From contig NC_043965.1 in the NCBI RefSeq assembly GCF_902148855.1, forward strand, positions 26,792,023 to 26,856,022: a stretch of DNA of 64,000 bases, written 5' to 3'. The notes beneath the pieces are model-generated. The model was not told the DNA's origin. It made no database searches and worked only from the letters and a program-made list of their open reading frames with translations. This document shows, one piece after another, positions 25,601 through 37,576 of the stretch. Positions within the stretch are counted from its first letter, which is position 1. The number at the start of each line of letters is the position of its first letter. Origin of the DNA: Sphaeramia orbicularis (lineage: Eukaryota; Chordata; Actinopteri; Kurtiformes; Apogonidae). Both the position numbers and the translations under genes were made by a program.

Positions 25601-28600
25601 CAAATGGAAAGAGCCTGAAACGTTCTTTAAGCAACACAAAAACAGAACCAGTCAACCAGGATGGAGCTCCTCCTGAGTATCTGCTGCCTGGTTCCCAAGA
25701 GAGACCGCTGATGGCCCTGCTACCACATAGCTCCCAACCAGAGGTACATAAACCTCCTGTCTGATTTCACCGGTCTACATTCAAACATGGGCACTAACTC
25801 CAGGTCACATTTTCCAATCAGGCCCCTGGTTTTGTGAGGGACTTGTCTCTCAGCTGTTGGAATCCACCTCCAGGACACAGAAAGCTGCAGGGAGACTTCA
25901 TGTACATAACAGTGATGACCATAGAGGGACGCCGCTATGACATCACCTCATGTCCAAAAGGTTTCTTTACCAATAGGTACAGAAAATTTGGTCAAACTAG
26001 TTATAACACACAACAGTTAAAACATACCAGATAGTTTATTTTATGTCAGCCTTTTGTAATGTACTTTGATAATTGTTTGTAGGGATGGGTAGGCTGTCCA
26101 AAAGATCATATCACAATGTTTATGTGTAACTGGCAGTGAACAGTAACTTCAAAATAAAGTGGTCTTATTTTTCAATGATTAAATCCCAGTGTTCACAGTC
26201 ACACACTTTTATCTAACAATTTTGTGTCAATACTGAGCATAAAGGCAGGAATTGCTGATCAGAGTAATTACACGCTTTTTGAAGTTATTTTGTTGAAACA
26301 GGAGTAATATGACTTAAAATATTCCAGAAATATCAAAACCAAATTGAGGACATTTGTAAGATTGGTGGAGTATGCCCACTGCTATTTGTTTGCAAGTGAT
26401 AATGCAAAAAAACAGATGTAAAAAACTGAACCAATTTGATGAAATTGAAAGTTAGTAGGACTGATCTTTTTATTCTCCTTCCTTCTTAATCTTAGATCCA
26501 CAGAAGAAGTATTTGATCCCCGTCCTGCTCAGTCCTCCCCAGTCTGCCACTGTTTCACTGACCTCCTCTGTCATATCAGCCAAGCCTTTAAACAAGCATT
26601 TACCACTCTCAAAAACCGGTAACACTACTGCTATTTAAACAAAATACTGGTTCAGTATTGATGTTCCATTTTACAGTTATAAAAATGCCACTGTTTTATG
26701 TTTTCTTCAGGGTTCGCTTGCCTCCAGTAGAGGCAATGCCCACTCCTTACCACACCCGAAGCTGGCTCGGGCCTCCCTGTGCCTCTCGCACTCATAAAAA
26801 CACCTTCAGCAGACTTGGAGTAGATCAACAGCCAGCTGCACAGGTTACTTACATCACAGACTGACTGCTTGTTGGTATTTGTTGAGTCGTGTAAAGCTGG
26901 CGTAGATATTAAAAGTAGCTGTGTGTGTAATCTTTTTCATTATGTGTAGGCTCCAGACTGGAATGAAGAGCTGCAGGCTGCCAAAGATCTTCCCCAAGGA
27001 AGTCTGGAGGAGAGACTGCGTAGAGACAAAGCTTTACTGCAGGTGAAAACTTTAATTATTCTTGTTTAGTTTAAAAACTACAACAATCTTACATCTGATG
27101 AAAGTCTAAATTTGTTTTTTTTGATCCAGAACTTGTGACATCAGTTTCTCTCATTTGTTTCCTCACCTTTTCTTTTCATTCCTTCTTTAGGTAAATAGTG
27201 CATTTGTTCGGGCTGTGACTCAGGGGGCAGAGACTGTAATAGACGGGTTTGTGGAGCCGGTCAATGGAAACCCTGAGGACCCAGCTTTCCTGTGGGGGGG
27301 ATTGTTCATGAGCCAAGGGGCAGCAAGTGACGTGTTTGGTGGAGAAAGAGGCCGCAGGTGAGAGCAAATTACAATAATATGCTGCTTTGTACTACTCTTC
27401 AATTACATTTCAGAGGCAAATATTGTTTTTACTTCATGCATTTGTCCAACAGCATTAGCTCATGTTTTTCTTCATAGGCAAGGCAAGGCAAGTTTATTTG
27501 TATAGCACATTTCAGCAACAAGGCAATTCAAGGTGCTTCACACAGGACATTGAAATAAAAGAAACAAAAAGAAACACATTTAAAACATTATAAAAGAAAC
27601 ATATAAAAGGTGATTAAAAACAGCGAGTAAGAAAACAACACATAAAATCAAAATAAAATAAAATAAAATAAAATAAAATAGAAGAAAATAAATGAAATAA
27701 AAATAAAAACACACACATATTAAAGTAAAAGTTGCAGTGCAGAGTTTCAAAGAGAATATAAAATTTAAAAAGTCAAAAGCCTTTTAGTCAAAGGCAGCAG
27801 TGAACAGGTGAGTCTTTAACCTGGACTTAAAAGAACTCAGACTCTCAGCAGACCTGATATTTTCTGGTAGTTTGTTCCAGATATATGGAGCATAGAAACT
27901 GAACGCTGATTCTCCATGTTTAGTTCTGACTTTTGGAACACAGAGCAGACCTGTACCAGATGACCTGAGTGGTCTGGATGGTTCATACTGGACTAGAAGG
28001 TCTCTAATGTATTTTGGGCCTAAACCATTCTGTGCTTTATATGCTAGTAAGAGAATTTTGAAGTCTATTCTCTGAGAGACAGGGAGCCAGTGTAGAGACC
28101 TCAGAACTGGGCTGATGTGGTCCACTCTCTTGGTCTTAGTGAGGACTCGAGCAGCAGCATTCTGGATCAGTTGCAGTTGTCGAATAGACTTTTTAGGCAG
28201 ACCAGAGAAGATACTGTTACAGTAGTCAGCTCGACTAAAGATGAATGCATGGACAAGTTTTTCAAGGTCTTGCTGCGACATCAGTCCTTTAATCCTAGAA
28301 ATGTTCTTGAGGTGAAAGTAAGCTGACTTTGTAATTGTTTGTATGTGGTTTTTAAAATTCAGGTCTGAATCCATGACAACACCCAAATTCCTGGCCTGGT
28401 CTGAAGTTTTTAACTGAAGTTTTTAACCCTTCCTATTCAGTGAAGTACCTCGAAATATGTTGATGCAATGCAATGAACTGAGGGTCGTGTTCCATTGTAC
28501 ATTGGTTTTCCTTTGTAAGTCAAATGAAGTCTTCATGGATTAGTTGTAAAGTGCACTGTGACAAAACTGAATACAGGGACATTTTTCCTGAGCTTTTTTT

Positions 28601-31600
28601 TTTTTAATATGTAGTATAAAGAAATAAAGATTGTATAGAATGTGCATTGCTGTAGATTAAACTACTCAACAATATATTTGTAGAAGTGAAGTGCAGCACA
28701 CATACACATAAATGGAGCAGTAGAATGAATCCAAAACATCACATGTAAAAGTAAAACACTGGTGAGCATTTTACTGCACAGTGACTTTAAGTATATTTTG
28801 CTAATTATTCTTACATACTATTAAGGTTTTTAAGTCAGAACTTTTACTGTTGGAGTGTGAAATGTGCCATCATGTTTTCCAAAAGTGGCTAAAATCTGGT
28901 TTTAGTAGAACAGGATGTGAATACTTTTTCTCCAGTGCTGAAAAACCACTGAAAATGTTTTTTTTTCTTCTACTTGCAGAGCTGCTCAGAGGCTAGAACT
29001 TCAAGGAGTACAAGCCTATGGTCACATTGAGGGCTTACAGGGGCTGCACACTTTGCCCACAGCCGTTGTAGATTACAGAGGAGTGCGTATGTCTGCTCAG
29101 GGTTTGGCTCCTGGGTTGGAAGGTTCAGAACAGGACCAGGAAACCTCTCCTGCATCAAGGTTAATGTCACCATCCTGTTGCAACATTTAGAGCTACAGTT
29201 AGAAAGGTTTTGCATCAGAATAAAGTTATTATGTGCATAAGTTTTTGCTACTAAATAAAAGCTGGTTCTGGTTCGGTGGTTTTCAGAGGCCTGCTGTATG
29301 GGGTGAATGCCGGACCACAGGAGTCCCCTCAACGCAGACGCCTTCTTGAGCACCTGGCTTCAGCTGCCAAAGCTCTTTCTCTCCAGCGAAATGTTGTTGT
29401 GGCACCCAAAGGTCACAAAGTCCCTCTGTTCACCTCAGTGGACGCTCAGGGGCTTGTGGGAGCTGATGGGAGGTTCTACCTTCTAGATGTGTTCAGGAGC
29501 TTGCCAGCTGACGCCAACTTTTGTCCAGAGGCAGAGGTACAGAGTGAAGCAAATACAGGAGAAGAAGAAACAAAAGACAGTTGCGCAGATGACAATACAA
29601 ATGACTGTGTACAAAGTGGCTGGCCAGAGGATTACTGCTCCTCCTCAGGGCTTCCAACAAGTTTTCCTCATGGTCTCTGTAGACTCAGGCCAGAGCTGGT
29701 TCAGGCTTTTATCCAGCACAAGTAAGTTACATAAATACTGAACATTTATTTGTTGGTTGCTTAAAGTTTTGTTAAAGCTTTCTTCTTCTTTCTTGGCCTG
29801 TTTTAGACATAACCAGTTCACTCAGCGTGTCAGAGAACAACTGGATGAGAATGGAGGCTTTGAGGAATGTGCAGCAGCCGGTAAGGAGAGCTGAACTGAA
29901 AGAGCAACTACACTGAAAACAGCTACAAGAAAAAATTACATATATTTTTTACTTGCAGGCGACTCTCGATCCACCAATGCAGTTCGAGATGCTTGTAAAG
30001 AAGTGGGCTCAGTCAGCAACATTATCTTTGAAATGCGCTTCAACCCAAACGTCTTCTCTCCAGGTACCAAAAGTACCTACACATTCACACCTGTAGAGTT
30101 AAACCTTTACCATAAGTGTTATATAATAGGCTTCTCATGCTTTGATTTCAGGTATAACTTTCCCTGATACTGAAAGTAAATCAGTAAAGCTGCAAGAGAG
30201 GTTACTGAGGGAAGCTGCAGCCTTTATCATCACACATCAGATACCAGCCTTTGTGAGTGAAACATATATAAAAACAAAATAAATTGAGTTAACTTTTTAA
30301 GCCATAAACTTCATGTGTGTGTGTGCGTGTGTGTGCCTGTGCAGTTGGAATTTTGCTTGCAAAACAGTGAGGTACCAATGGATGGAGCTTCTCTAAAACA
30401 GGCATTACACCTGAAAGGCATTAACCTCCGGTATCTGGGTCATGTGATCAAGGCCATCAGCCAGTCAGAACATAAGGAGCGGCTGAGGCACATACTGGTT
30501 TGTTTAATTAATGCCACACATAAAACAGTCACATTTAAACCATTCGTATTAAGATATAACAGCTCTAATTCTGCTTTGTTCTTTATCCCTCCTTTAATCC
30601 ACCAGAGAACAGCCATTGGTGAAATTTTCCTTCGCTCAACCAAGAGAACATTCAACAGTTTCCTTCAGGTACTCAATAGGATTATGTTCTGTGTTTTCAT
30701 GTTCATTTTTATGTATAGTCTCGACATGATTTCACAAGGTGAGTTGTGAAATAGTAGCAGGTGTAAGATCATTATTTCCAAGAGGAATGTGCTGCAGCCT
30801 CCGGTCTTTTCTCTGCAGGGTGTCGAGGTGCCAAGCCTCTCTGCAGCTGTCAGTCACTTCCTCTGCTGCCTGTTGGTTCCCCACTTCACACCCACTAACG
30901 TTGGAGAAGACACAAAGAAAAAATCAAGGCGGCGTGGCCGGGGGGCTGGACCCTCTGAAAGCACACCCTGGAGCACACTCACTGGCTCTGAGCTGTGGAA
31001 CCTGGTCTGCCAGGATGCCACTGAAACATACAACATCTCTGATGTCCTCGGGTAAGAACACAGTCTTTGGATATGCTTTCAGTGTGTGTGTTTGTTAGTT
31101 AACCAATAACTCAAAAGTCATTGTGTTCTGTTGTAGTTCTGGGCCAAACCACTTGGTGGACCACTACGGACTCCAACGGCTCTCCTTGCTTAGAGGGTTC
31201 TGTTTAAAGACCGGAGTTCAGGTAACATCTGAAAGACTTATCTTATCATGTCCAAACCTTGTGTGCAATTGCTGGAAATTTTGAAATGTAATCATTTGTA
31301 GAATATATTTATGTTGTCTAAAATTTAACTGTTTCAATTACTCACCTAATCAAGCTCACCTAATAAATGCTAACAACCAGACAATAAAGCTGAAAAAAAA
31401 AAACCAAAACATAAATGTACTTAAATCAGGCATTGTAAGCGTGATTACTGTCAATATTTAGCTAAAGGTACTTCATTTTAACTTGAATTAAAATTGGAAT
31501 TTAATTTTAAAGCACAAACTCAAAAAAAAGTTACAAAATCGATTATAACCATAATAAATAGTAATTAACATACAATTATTAGATAATGCCATAGGTTATG

Positions 31601-34560
31601 AACATGTTAAGCATAGTCACACAAGTACCTGCAAGACAAGTGTATTAAAAATGTTTCAGTCAGTTATGGTTGTTCATCAGAATGTAATTTGATTATGTTT
31701 TTTACATTTACACCAGTTGAGACTGAGAGACTATGTCCTGGACAATCAAAATAAAGCCCCCATTGGTCCTGATGACATCTTGAATATCTTCCCTGTTGTC
31801 AAACACATCAACATTCCAATAGTGGATGCTTCAAAAGCATATCATGCTGCACAAATCTCAGTTCAGAAAGGTGGGTCTTAAAAGTTGGACCCCTTTATGT
31901 TGCAAATTCTGTGATTGCTGAAGTAATTTAATGTCTGTGTTCAATGTCTGTTTAAAACAAAAAACACAATGACTCTCTGTCTGACCAATTATAGGTGTGA
32001 TGGATCAGGCCCATGAACAGCTGAAAGAAGCTTCATACCTGTTTGGCAGAGTGTGCGATGATCTTCACCCTGACGCCTGTCACTGCTACAGCCTGATGGC
32101 CAGAGTGGCCTTCCTGCAGGGAAAAGCAGCAGAGGTAGGTAGCTGTTGTGTAAATCTAATTACAGGTACTCTATTGGTAAAACACAGCAGCAGAAAGTAA
32201 TTATCATGTGTTCTCCAGGCTCGCAGTGTGCAACTGAAGGCGGTAGTCATCAGTGAGAGAGTGTTTGGTTTCGACCACCCAAACACTATCCAGCAATATG
32301 TGAGCAGAACTACACATTTATATAGAGTCTACGCTGTGGATACATAGTGATAATTGTCATCTTCATGTACATTTAGGCACTGCTGGCTGTGTATATGTAT
32401 GCTGGAGGGGAGAACGCCCTAGCCCAAAAGTGTCTGCTCAGAGCTCGTCTGTTGATGCTAACAGTTCATGGAGAAGACCATCCATACACTGCCTCACTGG
32501 ATGTGGGTTACAGAATGTTATTAATCGCCACTTTTATTCTACATTAAAACATGTATTTCAGAATATGAATATAAATAATAGGTTGTCTACATTTCTAAGT
32601 AACATTCATCTCCTTGTTTCCTTGCAGAGTTGTCTTGGGTTGGTAGTAACAGGAAATCAGGCCGAGCAGTACCTTAAAAATGCACTCAGACTCAGCACTT
32701 CCTTCTTCGGCCCCACAGATCTACATACTGCTCTGAAGTAAGATGCCATCAGTAGTGAAAGAAGTATTCAGATTCTTTACTTAAGTAGAAGTATAAATGC
32801 CACTATGAGAAAAATTTCTCCATTCAAAAACTTAAGCAAAAGAAAGCAAAATGTCCTGAAAGTGGGAATTGCCCATTTTACTATATATGATGTTTTTGGA
32901 TTTATATTACTGCTTTATTTTACTGCTGTAGATGTTTATAGTTGAACTCATTTTATCTACTTTATCTATTATTGAGTAGTTTAACCTGCAAATATGAATC
33001 CAATTCTAGATCATCATATGCGTGAAGCATCACTGTGAAATTTATGAACGTCTAACAAGTCAGCATTAGCTCATAACAGACCTGTTTTCAGTTATATGAC
33101 AATGTACTTTCCATCAAATTTGAGAGGTTTATAGCCTCAGATATCAGACAAATGTAGTGGAGTAAAAAGTCCAATATTTGCTCCTGAGATGTAGTGGAAC
33201 AGAAACAGAAAATTAATTGAAGTCAATGAATTCTTCCACAGATGCTTGTACAAAGTTTTCAACAAATACCTGTCTGATTCAATTGTTGTGTTTTCTTGCA
33301 TTTGCAGTCAGCACCTGTTGGCCCAGTGGATGTGCAGTAAAGGTGACTACAGAGGTGCCATGACACATGAGAAAGAGGCCCTCGCTGCATTTACCTCCAT
33401 GGTGAGTCTATCTTTGTGAAAGAGAAAGAAGTCTGTGTTTTGTCTCCACATGTCTTCACTCATCACTCATTCTTTTCTGTTCAGTTTGGTGAGGATCACC
33501 CCCAGACTCGCTGCAGTGTAGAGTTTCTGTCCAACATAACCAAGCAAGCAGTGCGGGTGGAACGTTCTCTCAGACAAGCCGGAGCTGAGTGCTCAGAGCA
33601 AGTAGTGGAGGTACACTCAGGAGCTGATGTTCAGTCTGTCAACCAGTCAGTTACAACAAAACAGAAAGTTCATTAACCATTTGGCCTCTTTATCCTCAGT
33701 GTCTGACTCCAACATCTGACACCATTTTGGAGCAAATGGCTCTGGCCACAGGGATCAGAAAGATTGCAAAGAGGTAAACATTCATGTGCAATCTATGACA
33801 ATATTTATATTATTATTTTCCATTTATTGAAGCAGTATGTCTGCTATGATGACTTATGTACATGAAACAACTTTTTTGTCTTCTTATTACAATTTGTCAT
33901 TTGAAAAATATCAAAAAGTTAAGTAACAAGTTATATTTCCTATCTTCGTGAATGTAAATTTCTGACAACTTGTGTTTTACTGTGTTTTTTAGTGACCGCT
34001 TCCAGGAGTATAAGCAGAAACATATGGAGCTAAAAGCAGCGGTGAAAAAAGAGCTGTTGGAAAAACTAAAGAATGAGCTCAGCCTTTCAGCAATTTTGAG
34101 TGGAGAAGAGAAAACCAAAGATCAAGAAACAGAAGGCGGAAAGGAAATGGAGGATGGAGAAAACACAGAGACCAATGAAAGTGGAGAGGAACAGCCAGCA
34201 GAGGAGATGCCTGTTGAAAGTACTGAAGAGCTTTCAGCAAATGATCACGAGGTAGATCCAGCTGAAAATAAAGCACATGAGGAGACAACAGAGGAAGAAG
34301 CAGCAGACAGTGAGCAGAGTGATACAGGATCAAATGCTCAGATAGTGGTGAATGGTGAGGCAGAAATGAAGTCAGGATCAGATGATAATGATGAAATAAA
34401 TGGAGCCACACAGATGTCAACCAGCCCATCAGTACTTAAGAGTAATACTACATGGGCAGATATTGTTTCAAAGCCTCTTATAGTCAACGGAGAAACAGAC
34501 AAGGACACAGCAGTCACTGGAGCTGAAGATGTTACTGCCAATGGAGTAGCTGAGGAGTAG
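22650..34560 (+). CDS. Divergent CLUH/CLU-family protein (clustered mitochondria homolog paralogue)
   Basis: CLUH binds mRNAs of nuclear-encoded mitochondrial proteins in the cytosol. Twenty-eight exons give 1,398 aa (human CLUH about 1,309): 22,650-22,698; 24,181-24,290; 24,599-24,770; 25,367-25,504; 25,589-25,743; 25,822-25,976; 26,496-26,618; 26,711-26,843; 26,950-27,042; 27,191-27,357; 28,980-29,159; 29,287-29,721; 29,807-29,880; 29,959-30,063; 30,152-30,252; 30,345-30,497; 30,606-30,668; 30,819-31,051; 31,137-31,221; 31,717-31,870; 31,995-32,134; 32,219-32,299; 32,377-32,502; 32,628-32,737; 33,308-33,401; 33,485-33,610; 33,700-33,773; 33,993-34,560. Visible are the CLU N-domain (about 30-115; GSVLRLNEEPYT), the conserved WNPPPGHRKLQGD, a Clu domain (about 345-600), and a TPR block (about 960-1,155) with repeated FGFDHPNT/HGEDHPYT/FGEDHPQT motifs. 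The tail from about 1,210 is long and Glu-rich. It is clearly in the family but differs from CLUH throughout, so it looks like an old paralogue. Whether it keeps CLUH function is unknown. Confidence 0.92.
27476..28425 (-). mobile_element. 5'-truncated L2-like LINE with open C-terminal ORF2 fragment
   Basis: It lies antisense in CLU-family intron 10. A minus-strand frame (27,784-28,386, 200 codons) reads like the region after the reverse transcriptase in L2/Maui-type LINEs: SRADYCNSIFSGLPKKS, LHWLPVSQRIDFK, LRSSGTGLLCVP, WNKLPENIRSAES and KSRLKTHLF. Related codons continue a little 5' of the first Met (NLGVVMDSD). The 3' end carries AT-rich sequence and the tail GAAATGTGCTATACAAATAA followed by TTGCC repeats, typical of this LINE type. 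The frame is uninterrupted, so the copy is not very old. No target duplication was identified. Confidence 0.8.
27651..27680. repeat. (AAATA)n simple repeat inside the L2-like 3' region
   Basis: Consecutive AAATA units are seen directly within the non-coding 3' part of the LINE copy. Confidence 0.9.
28735..28940 (-). repeat. Teleost TACTTAAGTA-type interspersed repeat, inverted copy
   Basis: Phrases such as 'ttaagtatattttgct', 'taagtcagaacttttactg' and 'gtgaatactttttctccag' are decayed, reverse-oriented versions of a repeat common in spiny-rayed fish (AGAAGTATTCAGATCCTTTACTTAAGTA type). It ends about 40 bp before exon 11 of the CLU-family gene. The other copy is at 32,751-33,212. Family assignment is from memory. 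Confidence 0.5.
32751..33212 (+). repeat. Teleost TACTTAAGTA-type interspersed repeat in CLU-family intron 24
   Basis: It starts AGTAGTGAAAGAAGTATTCA, continues 'ttctttacttaagtagaagta' in decayed form, and later has GTAGTGGAGTAAAAAGTCCA and 'gctcctgagatgtagtgga'. These are familiar phrases of an abundant non-autonomous repeat in percomorph fish genomes. It accounts for most of this intron. Nothing is coded. Confidence 0.65.
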
Positions 34561-34785
34561 AACCATACTGTATCTAACAGAAAAACAGTGTTGTAGCCAT
34601 TTAGTCACTGCTGTAAGATTAAACTCTCCCAAGTTGATCAATGTGATAATGTCCACTGACCATGAAGCAGGAAACAAGACAGAGTGAAAATAAGATAGAG
34701 GAGTCAGAGCAGAAGTATTACTTTGTATTGAAGACACTATTACTGTTGCTGGGAGAGGGATTTACTGTCAAGTGTTTTTTCCACT

Positions 34786-34791
34786 AATAAA
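34786..34791 (+). terminator. Polyadenylation signal of the CLU-family gene
   Basis: AATAAA lies 226 bp after the stop codon at 34,560, a plausible 3' end. Confidence 0.6.
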
Positions 34792-34799
34792 CTTTCTAT

Positions 34800-35767
34800 C
34801 CTGGTTTGTCAAAAATGAGCATTATTTCATATCATTATGTGATGATAAATATGCTTATATGCACATGTGTCTTGTTAATCACCAAATTCTGGGGAAAACA
34901 AACAATTAAAAAAAAATTTGCAAGTGTTAATTGATAAATCATACTGTAATCATCATCACAATATAGATGGGCCCAATAAGCACACAATACACTGCCTGAA
35001 TTGCACTGACTAAAGAAACTCTTTATACATGGATTCACATTCTGCATGCAAACATTTGGCTGTTCAGATGAAACCTCAGTGACTGATAAATACTCTTAAA
35101 TTAATTGGTGTCGATTTGTCAGTTAGTGTGAAGTTTATGATATATTGTCTTTGTAATACTAAACAATGTTAAATATTGCAGAATTTCCTCAGGCTGTGGA
35201 TGCTTAATTTTAGCCATTATTTGACAGGAAATTAGAGAGGGAAAGGGAGATGGGAAGTGACATAGAACAAATTCCTCTGACTCTAATCAAACCTGAAAAA
35301 TTGTGGTTTGTACTATATTACTAGGTCACACCAAACCATTTTTAAACCATTTAGATTTAACATTATATAATGACCATTTCTGCAAAATGAGGTAGAAGAT
35401 TGAAGACTAAAAATGTGTGAACTTGAAATGTTTTTGCAAAAAAGAGTACAAAAGTGTTTAAGATAGACCATCTGCTGTACAAATCAGTTGCAGAGCACAG
35501 AAATATTCAACCAGAAGAGCCACTTTCACTTTTACTGAAAACAATGTAAACACTACAAACTAATTTCTGAAAATATAGACAAGATTTTTCCATTTTCAAG
35601 GCAGCCAATGATTTCCCCCAAAATGGAAATTTATTTTATAGCATCTGGAATTGCTTCTGATATGTAAACTATCCCATTAACCTTTTCCTGTTCCAGAGTG
35701 GCAATATCAGAATTATCTCCATGATTATAAAACACTTTCTCTTGATTAAAAAAAAAAGAGTCCTTTT
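34800..35767. other. Intergenic region between CLU-family gene and srrd (convergent)
   Basis: AT-rich spacer between two convergent 3' ends. No gene or repeat family was recognised. Confidence 0.4.
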
Positions 35768-37151
35768 CTATCTGTCTTTATCTCTCAGTATAATCTCCAA
35801 ATCAGGGGAGTTCTGGTACTGTGGTTCAAGTGGATCTGCCCAAGTGGATTGTGGGAGTTTGTTAAGGTTGCCAGAGAGAAAGGTGATGACAGCTGTGTCG
35901 CTGAAGACATCAATCAGACGAGATGGACAAGGAAGTGGTTTCTCCTCACACACAGCCACAACCTGACTAATGTAGCTGTAGTCCTGCTTGAATACTCTGT
36001 CGATCGTCCTATTGAGATAACAGACAGCAGACGTCACCTCATCACACCTCCAATTTATCAAACATCATCTTCAACACAAATGTCTCACACAAACCTGTCC
36101 CTCATGCTACAGAAGCTGTTTCCAACAATGACCATCAGAGGCAGACACTGTGTGCTCCAGTTCTTCCACAGCAAGTTGTTATAGAGGGCTTTCCCACAAT
36201 GCATCATATAAAAAATTGTGGGCTTAGTCACCAGATGCTTTCCCTCCTGTGGAACAGAAAAAAAAAAAAAAAATCATAAATAAAAAATATCATACCAGAG
36301 TTCTTTCCAGACCATATTCAAATACAGGCTGCTTGTGATTGAAAAAAAAGTAACCTCATTTTCTGTGAGTACAGTCAACCCCATTTCTCTCAAAACATCC
36401 TTCTCTCCAGATGAGAATGCAGGATCATAAACAGAGCAGTCCTTCAGTAGAATCTAAATGCAAATATAGAGTGATTTTAATGTAATTTTTATAGAGTTTT
36501 CTTTAACAATGACATCAGCATCCTCTGACCTGTCGTGCATCCAGCAACAGCAGCAACATGGCGAGCTGGTACCGAGCTGAGACACAAGAGGAAAAGGGGC
36601 CCAAGCCATAACACACACACTGCAGCTGTTCAGATATGATGCCATCTTTTCCATCTTCTGGCTGGTTGGTGGAAACCTCACAGTCTCCTTGGTCCACTCT
36701 CATCAGGGCTGCTGATACTGAGGCTGCTACTGACTCTAAAGAAAAAGACAATTCAGTAAGGGTTACTAAACTGAAAAACAAACCATTCCTCATTAAAGTA
36801 TTTGGTGGTATCTCCACTTTCCCATCAGACTAACCTTTCCACTTTTGACAGAAGTCCTCACATCTTAGCTCAGTCCTACAAAAGAGCAGAGAAAAAGACT
36901 TACTGACCCCTCAAGTTTGTGTAAAACAATGCCTTGAAAACACGTGCTTGTCCGAAATGCGAATAATATTTGAAGCTGCTTCATTACTGCACTTCTTACA
37001 CTGTGTCTCTGATTCGTTTCACGGTTTTCCCGATATCCAACTGCTGTTCCTGGTGACATCCTGGAGGTAAAGACACTTGAAGGGGATGCGATCTCCTCCC
37101 ATGGCCTTTTCTCCGCCGGGCCACCTGCCACTCCTCCCCGCTGTCCGACAT
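35768..37151 (-). CDS. srrd: SRR1-like protein (SRRD)
   Basis: Conserved eukaryotic SRR1-domain protein. It is related to plant SRR1 (light/clock signalling) and linked to heme regulation in vertebrate literature; its biochemical role is poorly defined. Six exons give 296 aa (human about 339): 37,000-37,151; 36,835-36,875; 36,530-36,735; 36,355-36,453; 36,095-36,246; 35,768-36,008. All junctions keep frame. The N terminus is short and basic (MSDSGEEWQVARRRKG). The SRR1 signature CYGLGPFSSC is at about 106-115 and precedes LAMLLLLLDARQ. YMMHCGKALYNNLLW and VIVGNSF follow, then a C-terminal FSDTAVITF segment. It lies head-to-head with tfip11, as in human. The shorter length reflects a shorter N-terminal region. 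Confidence 0.94.
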
Positions 37152-37576
37152 CTACTCTAATACATCAGTACTTTTACCTTAGGTAACTATGTAAACATTG
37201 ATGTGAGGGCACAGGAGAAAGCCCACTCTGCTCCACGTGGGACTGTTTTGAGTGCGACACATAAATTGTTCTTCCGGTGTCATGTCAAAAACTACACTTT
37301 CTGTCAAAGTTTTGTGCTCAAATTACAAACAAATGGATATACATTATTTTTAATACTTTGGGGAAAAAAATTAAATTACGGGGGACAACACGTGTAGAAA
37401 TGGAGACAGCAGCAGGCAGAGAAAACAATTTTCATGGAACAAAATTTGGTGCAACACCGGAAGTACTTGTAATTTCGTCCATAGTACGACGGAGAGGCTA
37501 GTTAACATATCCTTCTGTTACTGACGCTGAAGAAATTATGGATTATTGACCTTGGTCTTTGAAAACAACATTACAG
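37152..37576. promoter_or_regulatory. Bidirectional promoter region srrd/tfip11 with tfip11 non-coding exon 1
   Basis: The srrd ATG is at 37,151. A donor (TTACAG|GTGAAA) at 37,576 ends the probable non-coding first exon of tfip11. Between them are an E-box palindrome CCACGTGG (37,233-37,240), an ETS-type site in inverse orientation (CTTCCGG, 37,271-37,277) and one in forward orientation (CCGGAAGT, 37,457-37,464). No TATA box was seen. This is the usual look of a compact bidirectional housekeeping promoter. Confidence 0.6.

Noticed and set aside
28117-28326. Plus-strand frame inside the L2-like LINE
   Set aside because: It is the shadow of the antisense ORF2 fragment.
29487-29741. 84-codon alternative frame across the large CLU-family exon
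   Set aside because: The other frame continues the conserved Clu domain and splices in phase with both neighbours.
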